Below, in pieces: positions 35,083 through 42,300 of a stretch of 64,000 nucleotides of DNA. A program made the translations under genes and the position numbers. Each line of letters opens with the position of its first letter. Position 1 is the first letter of the stretch. The stretch comes from Chthoniobacter flavus (GTDB lineage Bacteria; Verrucomicrobiota; Verrucomicrobiia; Chthoniobacterales; Chthoniobacteraceae): assembly GCA_945861435.1 (NCBI GenBank), contig CAMAUX010000005.1:78024-142023 (forward strand), given 5' to 3'. The notes beneath the pieces are model-generated. The model made no database searches. It saw only the letters and a list, made by a program, of their open reading frames with translations, and was not told the DNA's origin.

Positions 35083-35177
35083 TGGCCCACGGAACGCACT
35101 GAATGCACGGAACATGAAACACTCCCTCTCCACATTCCCCTCATACTTTCCGTGTAGTCCGTGTAGTCCGTGGGCCA
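35083..35177 (+). repeat. Palindrome-ended dispersed element, copy 1 (95 bp)
   Basis: The element begins TGGCCCACGGA and ends TCCGTGGGCCA, perfect 11-bp inverted termini. Inside the left end is CGCACTGAATGCACGGA and inside the right end are tandem AGTCCGTGT steps. A related copy lies in the opposite orientation at 63839-63937. Confidence 0.75.
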
Positions 35178-35266
35178 ACCCTCCTTCCGTCACTCTCGTG
35201 CATCGGCGCGCGAAGGTGTTCCCCGATGGAAATTTTGCCTGCCCCGATCGGTTCACCACGCCGTCA

Positions 35267-35391
35267 GCATGCCGGAGGCATGAGAGAAATTAGCCGGTCG
35301 GTGACCGCAGTCCGCAACGCGGATGAAGGGAACCACCGGATCGCGATTCCAATCGCGACGCGCCCCGTCAGCGGGCGCGAGAAGGACAACC
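35267..35391 (+). repeat. Structured dispersed repeat, copy 2
   Basis: Same succession of hairpins as copy 1: GCATGCCGGAGGCATG, AGTCCGC...GCGGAT, and CGCGCCCC...GGGCGCG, with AGCCGGTCGGTGA and GGGAACCACCGG between them. The variable part between the second and third hairpin differs and forms its own small inverted repeat here (CGCGATTCCAATCGCG). Confidence 0.75.
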
Positions 35392-35533
35392 ATGCAGGCT
35401 GATTTTCCCCGTCTCAATCGTCTCCGTTGGTGAGGGATCCCAGGCAGGAAACACACTCCCGGCATGACGTCAAAACCCCGCGTGGGGTTTAAGCCCCGGT
35501 AGACCGACAGGACCCAGCGTGCGAGGGAGGGAC

Positions 35534-36082
35534 ATGAATCAGAGAATGCGCTGGACGTCGCGGATGTTGGGGTTTGCAGGGGTTTTGGGAATTGCTGCGG
35601 GCATGGCGTGCCTGCCGCTCGTTCCCTGTACACAGGCGGTGGAAAAGGACGGCACAGAGGAAAATGCAGGCGGTGCCGAGGCCGAAGTGCTGGCGGCCGC
35701 GGGGAAGTTCTATGAGGCGCTCAATCAACTCTTCACCGGTGAATTGGGGGCGATGGAAGAGGTGTGGTCGCACTCGACGGAGGCCACGTACATGGGGCCC
35801 GCGGGCGGGTTCCAGGTGGGGTGGACGCAGGTGCGCTCGGAGCTGGAGAAGCAGGCGGCTATGAAACTCGGCGGCAAGATCGAAGCCTCCGACATGCACG
35901 TCACCATGGGCCCTGAACAGGTCATGGCCGTCGTCAGTAATTATGAGAAGGGCGAGAACAAGAACGCGAAGGGTGAAAGCCGCGAAATCGCCATCCGCGC
36001 CACCAACGTGTTCCGCAAGGAAGGCGACGCATGGAAAATGGTGGGACATCATACGGATATCCTCCCCTTCATGAAGGAGTGA
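35534..36082 (+). CDS. Exported SnoaL/NTF2-like (DUF4440-type) protein
   Basis: A 182-residue protein with a signal-peptide-like N-terminus (hydrophobic residues 10-28) and an NTF2-like cone fold at 45-180. Signs are VLAAAGKFYEALNQLFTGELGAMEEVWSH (first helix and pocket), TYMGPAGGFQVGW, and a closing AIRATNVFRKEGDAWKMVGHHTD, the classic last strand of nuclear-transport-factor-2-like proteins. A strong GAGGGAGGG lies 4 nt before ATG 35534. No catalytic set is recognisable; the fold is often a small-molecule binding or steroid-isomerase-like pocket. Repeats flank it on both sides. Confidence 0.75.
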   Translation: MNQRMRWTSRMLGFAGVLGIAAGMACLPLVPCTQAVEKDGTEENAGGAEAEVLAAAGKFYEALNQLFTGELGAMEEVWSHSTEATYMGPAGGFQVGWTQVRSELEKQAAMKLGGKIEASDMHVTMGPEQVMAVVSNYEKGENKNAKGESREIAIRATNVFRKEGDAWKMVGHHTDILPFMKE

Positions 36083-36114
36083 GGGCGCGGGGGTAGCGCC
36101 GCTGGGGGGAGTGG

Positions 36115-36210
36115 AACTCGGACTCGGACTCGGACTCGGACTCGAAGTAGAAGTAGAAGTAGAAGTAGAAGTAGGAGTAGGAGCAGAAGTAGGAGTACGA
36201 GTAAGTGGTA
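36115..36210 (+). repeat. Purine-rich hexanucleotide repeats
   Basis: Five GACTCG-type hexamers run into about eight AAGTAG/GAGTAG-type hexamers, strongly purine-biased on this strand. The stretch follows the NTF2-like gene stop by about 35 bp and is not coding in any conserved sense. Confidence 0.85.
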
Positions 36211-36250
36211 GGAGGAAGATAAAAGAAGCAGGGAAGAGAACCGGAAGGCG

Positions 36251-36309
36251 GTCGCGGCTGCAGTGCGTGCGGGGTGTGAACAACACCCCGCCACGGCTGC
36301 AGCCGCGAC
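36251..36309. repeat. Nested palindrome (13-bp outer and 9-bp inner arms)
   Basis: The outer arms GTCGCGGCTGCAG (36251-36263) and CTGCAGCCGCGAC (36297-36309) are perfect complements. They enclose GCGGGGTGT (36269-36277) and ACACCCCGC (36283-36291) around a 5-nt loop. As RNA or single-stranded DNA this gives a very stable cruciform. No T-tract follows on either strand, so it is not a simple terminator. Confidence 0.85.
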
Positions 36310-36372
36310 TTTCCGCGTACCGCCCCCAACAGAGCTCCCGCCTGTTCCCTCGACACGGTTGCCCTCCATCTC

Positions 36373-36440
36373 GTCTTACTCTTACTCTTACTCTTACTCT
36401 TACTCTTACTCTTACTTTTACTCTTACTTTTACTCTTACT
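36373..36440 (+). repeat. Pyrimidine-rich hexanucleotide repeats
   Basis: About eleven TCTTAC hexamers with occasional TTTTAC variants, mirroring in composition the purine-rich run 160 bp to the left. Together the two flank the nested palindrome. Confidence 0.85.
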
Positions 36441-36519
36441 CCCACCCCCACCCGCGAGAAAGCATCGTCTCAGCCCCCCCTGCGCCCGCACCTTCCCGCC
36501 GCGCTCAGCCCTCCTCCCA

Positions 36520-37817
36520 CCCTTAGTGCCTTTGTGCCTTGGTGTGAAATCCGCAGCTCCGGCGGCCCCACCGACGTCATCCCCGATCGAGCGGGAGGAA
36601 ACTCACACAAAGGCACCAAGGCACAAAGAAATACCCAAACATACAAAGCGCCTCACCTCCCTCCCTTGGTGCCTTTGTGCCTTGGTGTGAGACCCGCAGT
36701 TCCGGCGGCCCCACCGACGCCATCCCCGCGCGAGCGGGAGGAAACTCACACAAAGGCACCAAGGCACAAAGAAATGCCCCGACATACAAAGCGCCTCACC
36801 TCCCCCCTTGGTGCCTTTGTGCCTTGGTGTGAGATCCGCAGTTCCGGCGGCCCCACCGACGCCATCCCCGATCGAGCGGGAGGAAACTCACACAAAGGCA
36901 CCAGGGCACAAAGAAATACCCAAACATACAAAGCGCCTCACCTCCCACCCTTGGTGCCTTTGTGCCTTGGTGTGAAATCCGCAGTTCCGGCGGCCCCGCC
37001 GACGCCATCCCCGATCGAGCGGGCGGAAACTCACACAAAGGCACCAAGGCACAAAGAAATACCCAAACATACAAAGCGCCACGCCTCCCTCCCTTGGTGC
37101 CTTTGTGCCTTGGTGTGAGATCCGCAGTTCCGGCGGCCCCACCGACGCCATCCCCGATCGAGCGGGAGGAAACTCACACAAAGGCACCAAGGCACAAAGA
37201 AATACCCAAACATACAAAGCGCCGCACCTCCCACCCTTGGTGCCTTTGTGCCTTGGTATGAAATCCGCAGCTCCTGCGGCCCCACCGACGCCATCCCCGA
37301 TCGAGCGGGCGGGAACTCACACAAAGGCACAAAGGCACAAAGAAATACCCCAACATACAAAGCGCCACGCCTCCCTCCCTTGGTGCCTTTGTGCCTTGGT
37401 GTGAGATCCTCAGTTCCGGCGGCCCCGCCGACGCCATCCCCGCGCGAGCGGGAGGAAACTCACACAAAGGCACAAAGAAATACCCAAACATACAAAGCGC
37501 CTCACCTCCCCCCTTGGTGCCTTTGTGCCTTGGTGTGAGATCTGCAGTTCCGGCGGCCCCGCCGCCGCCATCCCCGCGCGAGCGGGAGGAAACTCACACA
37601 AAGGCACCAAGGCACAAAGAAACACCCAAACATACAAAGCGCCACGCCTCCCTCCCTTGGTGCCTTGGTGTGAGATCCTCAGTTCCGGCGGCCCCACCGA
37701 CGCCATCCCCGATCGAGCGGGCGGGAACTCACACAAAGGCACCAAGGCACAAAGAAATACCCCAACATACAAAGCGCCTCACCTCCCACCCTTTGTGCCT
37801 TGGTGTGAGATCCTCAG
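36520..37817. repeat. Tandem array of 143-bp units (about nine copies)
   Basis: Unit starts marked by CCCTTGGTGCC (or variants) lie at 36520, 36663, 36805, 36948, 37091, 37234, 37377, 37511 and 37654, with a partial tenth at 37789. Spacings are 142-143, twice shortened to 134-135 by loss of one internal 9-bp step. Each unit carries two opposed arms, TGCCTTTGTGCCTTGGTGTGAG and CTCACACAAAGGCACCAAGG, so it is itself an imperfect inverted repeat around a variable core (CCGGCGGCCCC...GAGCGGG). Long overlapping frames on both strands are a by-product of the repeat. The last unit supplies the stop codon of the VWA gene. Confidence 0.95.
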
Positions 37818-39145
37818 ATCGCCGCGGGTGGCGGTGGTTGGGTCGGGTCTGTCGGCTCCTGTGTGGGCGGCCTGTAAAAGGAGCTCTGCTTGGCTGCACG
37901 CATCGACGCCAGCTTCATCTCCTTGCGCCCCCGCGCGGACCATTCGCGGGCGGAATATTCGAAGGCGGCGAGGTGCGCGAGCGCTTTCTTGATCTTCTCA
38001 TCGCACCCGTAATGGGCGAGCTTGCTCTTGAGCGCCTCGATGCGGCGTTGCATCTCTCCGAGGTCATCGCGGTCGCGCAGATGAATCGCCTCGGAGATGA
38101 AGCGCCCAGTCTCCTGGGTGGCCACCCACTCAATGGCCTGCTCGTTGACCTTCACCTGCGCCGGATCCTGCGTGGCCGCGACCCGCACCGTGTGCGCCTC
38201 GGTGCGGGACACCACTCCCGTCGGGGTGATCTCATCGTAGACAAGCTCGAGTTCGAGCAGCGCCTCGCCGTCCACGCTGGCCGCGGGTGTGCCGTCGCCC
38301 ATGGTGGGGATGGGCAGCACCTCGAGCGCGAGCACCAGCACGCGTTCCTCCGCGCTCACCAGATCCCCCACCATGATCTCCACGCCCCCATCGGGCTGCG
38401 CCACCACCGGGTACTGGCTCAACACCGCCACACCGCTGCAGTAGTGCAACCGGCGCAGGCGGACCCGGAGATTCTGCGCGCTCAGGCACAGAAGCGACTC
38501 GAGCTCCTGACGAAACACCTCCGGGAACTTCTCCGGCGAAGTCACATCGTGCAGCGCTCCACCACCTTGGTTGGCAAGTTGCTCGAGAAGATCCTCGTTG
38601 TATCCGTCCCCAAACCCAAGGCAGCTCGTCCGAATCTGGTGGCGCTCCATCCCGTCCGCCACGATCTGGCGCACCTGCTCCGGCTCGGTGATCCCGTGGT
38701 TCAAGTGCCCGTCCGTGAGAACGAGAAGTTTGCGGGGAAGCCCTGCGGGCGCCTTGGAAAGCTCGTCGCGGCCGAGCATCCAGCCTCCCGTGAGGTTGGT
38801 CGAGCCACGCGCTTCAATCGCATCGATCCGGCCATCGAGCGCCGCCCGCTGGGAAGGAATTTGCAGCGGAATAATGGTCTGCGCGCTGTTCTCAAACACC
38901 ACGAGGCTGAACCAGTCCTCCGCTCCCATGTTTCTCAAGACCACCTTCGCGGCCTCCTTCGCGCACTGCAAAGGCGCGCCTCCCATCGATCCGCTGCGGT
39001 CCAGCACAAGGCCGAATGCGAACGCTCCGCTGCGTGTGGAAGGCTGCTTCTCCGCTTGGAACTGGAGCGCCAGATGCACGACTTCGGAACGGCCCGCGAG
39101 GATGGTCGGGTAGTCGAGATGATATTGCGTCTTCATGGCGCCCAT
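37814..39145 (-). CDS. VWA-domain protein
   Basis: A 443-residue protein with a von Willebrand A domain at residues 40-210. The metal-ion-dependent adhesion site is intact: DRSGSMGGAP (DxSxS), then GSTNLTGGW (Thr) and LTDGHLNHG (Asp). Residues 240-345 form a beta-rich accessory domain and 370-420 a helical tail ending in a Pro-rich stretch. No signal peptide is visible, so a cytosolic Ca-activated-channel or YfbK/CoxE-like VWA role is more likely than adhesion. The stop codon lies inside the last unit of the 143-bp array, so the array may have replaced the original 3' end. Confidence 0.85.
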   Translation of the reverse strand: MGAMKTQYHLDYPTILAGRSEVVHLALQFQAEKQPSTRSGAFAFGLVLDRSGSMGGAPLQCAKEAAKVVLRNMGAEDWFSLVVFENSAQTIIPLQIPSQRAALDGRIDAIEARGSTNLTGGWMLGRDELSKAPAGLPRKLLVLTDGHLNHGITEPEQVRQIVADGMERHQIRTSCLGFGDGYNEDLLEQLANQGGGALHDVTSPEKFPEVFRQELESLLCLSAQNLRVRLRRLHYCSGVAVLSQYPVVAQPDGGVEIMVGDLVSAEERVLVLALEVLPIPTMGDGTPAASVDGEALLELELVYDEITPTGVVSRTEAHTVRVAATQDPAQVKVNEQAIEWVATQETGRFISEAIHLRDRDDLGEMQRRIEALKSKLAHYGCDEKIKKALAHLAAFEYSAREWSARGRKEMKLASMRAAKQSSFYRPPTQEPTDPTQPPPPAAI

Positions 39146-39308
39146 CTTTCCCCATGGGGTCAGACATTGGCTGACCCAGCCAATCCCTTTCAGCCTTTAT
39201 GACACAATGAACCGCACGCACCCGGCAACCACGGGCTGCAGCGTCTTTCCGGAATGCACAGCAGGATCGGTTTGTGCCCGGCACACACCCGGCGCTACGG
39301 TGCTGCCC

Positions 39309-39635
39309 ATGACACAGCCTGAATGCCCCGAATGCTCCATGGCCGAAGTTCTCGAGCACTCAGGCCGCTGGGAATGCGTCACCTGCGGCCACGAGTGGGA
39401 AAAGCCCGAGGCGGCCGAAGGGCCACGCGTGGTTCGCGACGCTCACGGCACCGTGCTGGTCGACGGCGACTCCGTCACGCTCATCAAAGATCTCAAACTC
39501 AAGGGCTCCTCCGAGGTGATCAAGGGCGGGACCAAGGCGAAGAACATCCGACTGGTCGATGGCGACCATGAAATCTCCTGCAAGATCGAGGGCAGCGCCA
39601 TCGGCTTGAAAGCCTGCTTCGTGCGCAAGGCCTGA
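39309..39635 (+). CDS. yjdM: PhnA/YjdM family zinc-ribbon protein
   Basis: A 108-residue protein matching YjdM (formerly PhnA). An N-terminal zinc ribbon (CPECSMAEVL and WECVTCGHEW, four cysteines) is followed by the conserved YjdM core VVRDAHGTVLVDGDSVTLIKDLKLKG, then GGTKAKNIRLV and CKIEGSAIGLKACFVRKA. Its length is typical. The old link to phosphonate use is not well supported, and no phn genes are nearby. ATG 39309 is chosen because the family begins a few residues before the first CxxC; longer upstream frames are not conserved. Confidence 0.92.
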   Translation: MTQPECPECSMAEVLEHSGRWECVTCGHEWEKPEAAEGPRVVRDAHGTVLVDGDSVTLIKDLKLKGSSEVIKGGTKAKNIRLVDGDHEISCKIEGSAIGLKACFVRKA

Positions 39636-39686
39636 GAACCCACCACGCGCCGCCGCGCCATCCGTTTTCGATCGCGCGCCCACCCC

Positions 39687-41654
39687 ATGCAAACACCGCG
39701 CCTCCCCTTTCAACTCGCCGCCGAAGCCCCCGGATCGCGAGCCCGCGCAGGCGCATTCCGGACGCTGCATGGCGAGGTGCGCACGCCCACCTTCATGCCG
39801 GTCGGCACGCGCGCGACCGTGAAGGCGCAGCTCACCCAGACGCTGGAGGAATGCGGCGCGCAGGTGCTCCTCGCCAACACCTACCACCTCCTCCTCCGGC
39901 CCGGGCCCGAGGTCTTCGAGCGGCTCGGCGGCATCCACAAGTTCATGACATGGGAGCGCTCGGTGCTCACGGACTCGGGCGGCTTCCAGATCTTCTCGCT
40001 GCCAAAAGAGCGCGCGATGCTGGAGGAGGGGGCGCTTTTCAAGAACCCGTACACCGGACGCGATGTGCTGCTGAGTCCGGAGGTGAGCATCGGCATGCAG
40101 CGTTCCATCGGCAGCGACATCATGATGGCGCTCGACCAGTGCATCCCCTCCACCGCGGACCACGCCACCGCGCGGGCCGCTTTGGAACTCACCCAACGCT
40201 GGGCCGTCCGCAGTCTTGAGGCCCGCGGCGACTCACCCCAGGCGCTCTTTGGCATCGTTCAGGGCGCACTCTTCAAAGACCTGCGCCAACTCAGCGCGGA
40301 AGGTCTCACCGCCCTCCCCTTCGACGGCTTTGCCATCGGCGGCCTTGCTGTCGGCGAGGGACGCGAAGCGCGCGAGTCCATGTGCGAGTTCACCGCCCCG
40401 CTGCTCCCCGCCACCCGGCCCCGCTACCTCATGGGCGTGGGCACACCGCTCGACATCCTCGAGGCCGTCCACCGCGGCATGGACATGTTCGACTGCATCA
40501 TGCCCACGCAACTCGCGCAGCGCGGCGGCGCGTTCACCTCCCGCGGCTTTCTCCAGATGCGGCGCGGCGTGTACCGCTTCGCCGAAGAGGCGCTCGATCC
40601 GGCGTGCGGTTGCCCGACCTGCAGACGCTACTCGCGCGCCTACCTCCACCACCTCACCAAGAGCAAGGAAACCCTCGGCTGGCAGTTGCTCGGAGCGCAC
40701 AACCTGCACTTTTACCAAAGCCTCATGCGCGACATCCGCGCCAGCATCCTCGACGGCTCTTTCCTCCGCCTCTACCACGAACGCCGCGCTTACCTCCACG
40801 CGCCGGACCTCGATCATCCCACCGACGGCAAACCCTCCACGCCCCGCCCCAGCGGCCCGCCCCGCGTGCTCGGCGCGTACGAGGTCCATGGGGCGCAGCC
40901 CAGCAGCACCAGCACCAGCCCGGGCCTCAGCATCGTCCACCGGCCATCTGGCGCAGTCATGCACCCACCCGCGCCGCCGACCGGGACGTCCCGTCTGCCC
41001 TTCATCGGCAGCATTAGCAACATTAGGGACAGGCTCTTGGAGCTCCTCCGCACCCCGGATTCCGCCAACGAACCAGTCGTCCTCTGGGACGTAACGATGG
41101 GCACCGCAGGCAACGCCATGGCCGCCGTGGCCTGCTACGAAGAGGCTGCCGCGGCCGGACCGCTGCGCCCGCTTCACCTCATCAGCTTCGAAGACGATCC
41201 CGACCTGCTCCGACTCGCCCTGCTCCATCACGGACATTTCACCTACCTGCGCCATGCCGGTCCACCCGCCCTGCTCCGCGACGGTGCATGGCAGTCCCGC
41301 AAACTCCCCGGCCTCCAGTGGCGGCTCGTGCAGGGCGATTTTCCCGTCGCAATCTCCGAGACTTCACAGCCGCTGCCCCGCCCGGACCTTGTCCTCCACG
41401 ATTGTTTCGCGACGCAACGGCGCGGAGAACAGTGGACTCGCGACGCGTTCGCCGCACTCGCGTCTGCCTGTGCCACACACGACACCGAACTCCATTCCGC
41501 CGACTGCTCCCCGCAAAGGCGCGCCGCGCTCCTAGCCGGAGGATTCCACGCCGTGCATCCAGCGCCCGGCGACGGAGGATCCGAGGCCACGGTCGCCCTC
41601 ACCGCTTCGGCCGCCGCACGCAGGGCTTCCGTCCCGCGGCCCGGCATCGGGTGA
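39687..41654 (+). CDS. tgt: tRNA-guanine transglycosylase fused to an MnmC-like methyltransferase domain
   Basis: A 655-residue protein. Residues 5-378 are a complete Tgt: D96 in TDSGGFQ, nucleophile D269 in DCIMPTQLAQRGGAF, and zinc ligands C307, C309, C312 and H338. This part inserts preQ1 at G34 of GUN tRNAs. Residues 395-640 are a second domain. HGAQPSSTS, SIVHRPSGAVMHPP, VVLWDVTMGTAGNAMAAVAC and LISFEDDPDLLRLALLHHGHFTYL match the Rossmann methyltransferase of the MnmC family, which acts on the wobble uridine, with the SAM glycine motif altered (TMGTAGNA). Joining two wobble-position enzymes in one chain is unusual. The start is ATG 39687. Confidence 0.85.
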   Translation: MQTPRLPFQLAAEAPGSRARAGAFRTLHGEVRTPTFMPVGTRATVKAQLTQTLEECGAQVLLANTYHLLLRPGPEVFERLGGIHKFMTWERSVLTDSGGFQIFSLPKERAMLEEGALFKNPYTGRDVLLSPEVSIGMQRSIGSDIMMALDQCIPSTADHATARAALELTQRWAVRSLEARGDSPQALFGIVQGALFKDLRQLSAEGLTALPFDGFAIGGLAVGEGREARESMCEFTAPLLPATRPRYLMGVGTPLDILEAVHRGMDMFDCIMPTQLAQRGGAFTSRGFLQMRRGVYRFAEEALDPACGCPTCRRYSRAYLHHLTKSKETLGWQLLGAHNLHFYQSLMRDIRASILDGSFLRLYHERRAYLHAPDLDHPTDGKPSTPRPSGPPRVLGAYEVHGAQPSSTSTSPGLSIVHRPSGAVMHPPAPPTGTSRLPFIGSISNIRDRLLELLRTPDSANEPVVLWDVTMGTAGNAMAAVACYEEAAAAGPLRPLHLISFEDDPDLLRLALLHHGHFTYLRHAGPPALLRDGAWQSRKLPGLQWRLVQGDFPVAISETSQPLPRPDLVLHDCFATQRRGEQWTRDAFAALASACATHDTELHSADCSPQRRAALLAGGFHAVHPAPGDGGSEATVALTASAAARRASVPRPGIG

Positions 41655-41742
41655 TCAGCCCTGATCCACCGGAAGGACAGCCCGGCACAACCTCGGCGCG
41701 TGGGAGTGCGATCAAGGGGGGAGGGCCGTTGCCCCACCATGC

Positions 41743-42300
41743 ATGAACACCAAGCGCGGCCTCCTGCTTCTCCCCGTCCTCTTCCAATCAAGCACCGCAG
41801 TCTTCTGTGGCGAGGACCCTTCCGTGGTGCCTTCTGTGGTCCCGTCTGTGGTGCCTTCAGAAACGCTGGTCACCCGCTGGCTGCGGACCAAGTCCCTCGC
41901 GGCGCCGACGGCACTGGTGCGCAAGGGCATGTCCGCGGAAGCCACGGTGGATGCGCAAACCGGGGCGTCCTTCCAGAACATCCACTTCGAGCGCGACAGC
42001 GCGCTGCTGCTCCCGGGCATCACCCAGGTGCAGTTGGCGGAAGTGGCTCGCGCCATGGAAACGGCGGCCTCGGAACGCTTCGTGATTGAGGGCCACACCT
42101 GCGACCTCGGATCCGACACCCACAACGCAGCCCTCTCCCAGCGCCGCGCCCTCGCTGTGAAGGACGCCCTGTGCGCACTCGGCGTTGCGCCCGAACGCCT
42201 GCTGGTCCTCGGCATGGGCTCGACCGACCCGGCCGCCCCCAACCTCGACGAGTCCCTTCGCGCGCGAAACCGCCGCGTGCAGGTCTTCCGCCGCCTGTGA
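41743..42300 (+). CDS. OmpA-like peptidoglycan-associated protein
   Basis: A 185-residue protein with a signal peptide (MNTKRGLLLLPVLFQSSTAVFCG; the Cys at 22 is not in a clear lipobox). Residues 40-60 hold short VVPSV repeats. Residues 75-185 form the OmpA C-terminal domain: FQNIHFERDSALLLP, VIEGHTCDLGSDTHNAALSQRRALAVKDAL, and LGMGSTDPAAPN...RNRRVQVF, including the peptidoglycan-binding Asp and Arg pattern. Its stop overlaps the GTG start of the caspase gene by GTGA, implying that both proteins work together in the envelope. Confidence 0.88.
   Translation: MNTKRGLLLLPVLFQSSTAVFCGEDPSVVPSVVPSVVPSETLVTRWLRTKSLAAPTALVRKGMSAEATVDAQTGASFQNIHFERDSALLLPGITQVQLAEVARAMETAASERFVIEGHTCDLGSDTHNAALSQRRALAVKDALCALGVAPERLLVLGMGSTDPAAPNLDESLRARNRRVQVFRRL

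Larger units (their letters stand above)
34875..35533. other. Repeat-rich intergenic region
   Basis: No gene is evident in these 659 bp. It holds a 95-bp palindrome-ended element (35083-35177), flanked by a direct repeat of CCGATGGARATTTTGCCTG at 35045-35063 and 35223-35241, and the second copy of the structured dispersed repeat (35267-35391). The flanking direct repeats could be an insertion footprint. Confidence 0.6.

Noticed and set aside
36520..37817. Long overlapping frames on both strands of the 143-bp array
   Set aside because: The 143-bp period shifts frame each unit and gives repeated peptides in every frame; no start signal or family resemblance.
39687..41654. Frameshift joining two separate genes (tgt plus methyltransferase)
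   Set aside because: One uninterrupted frame covers both domains with no stop, start or ribosome site at the junction near 40850, so it is a real fusion as sequenced.
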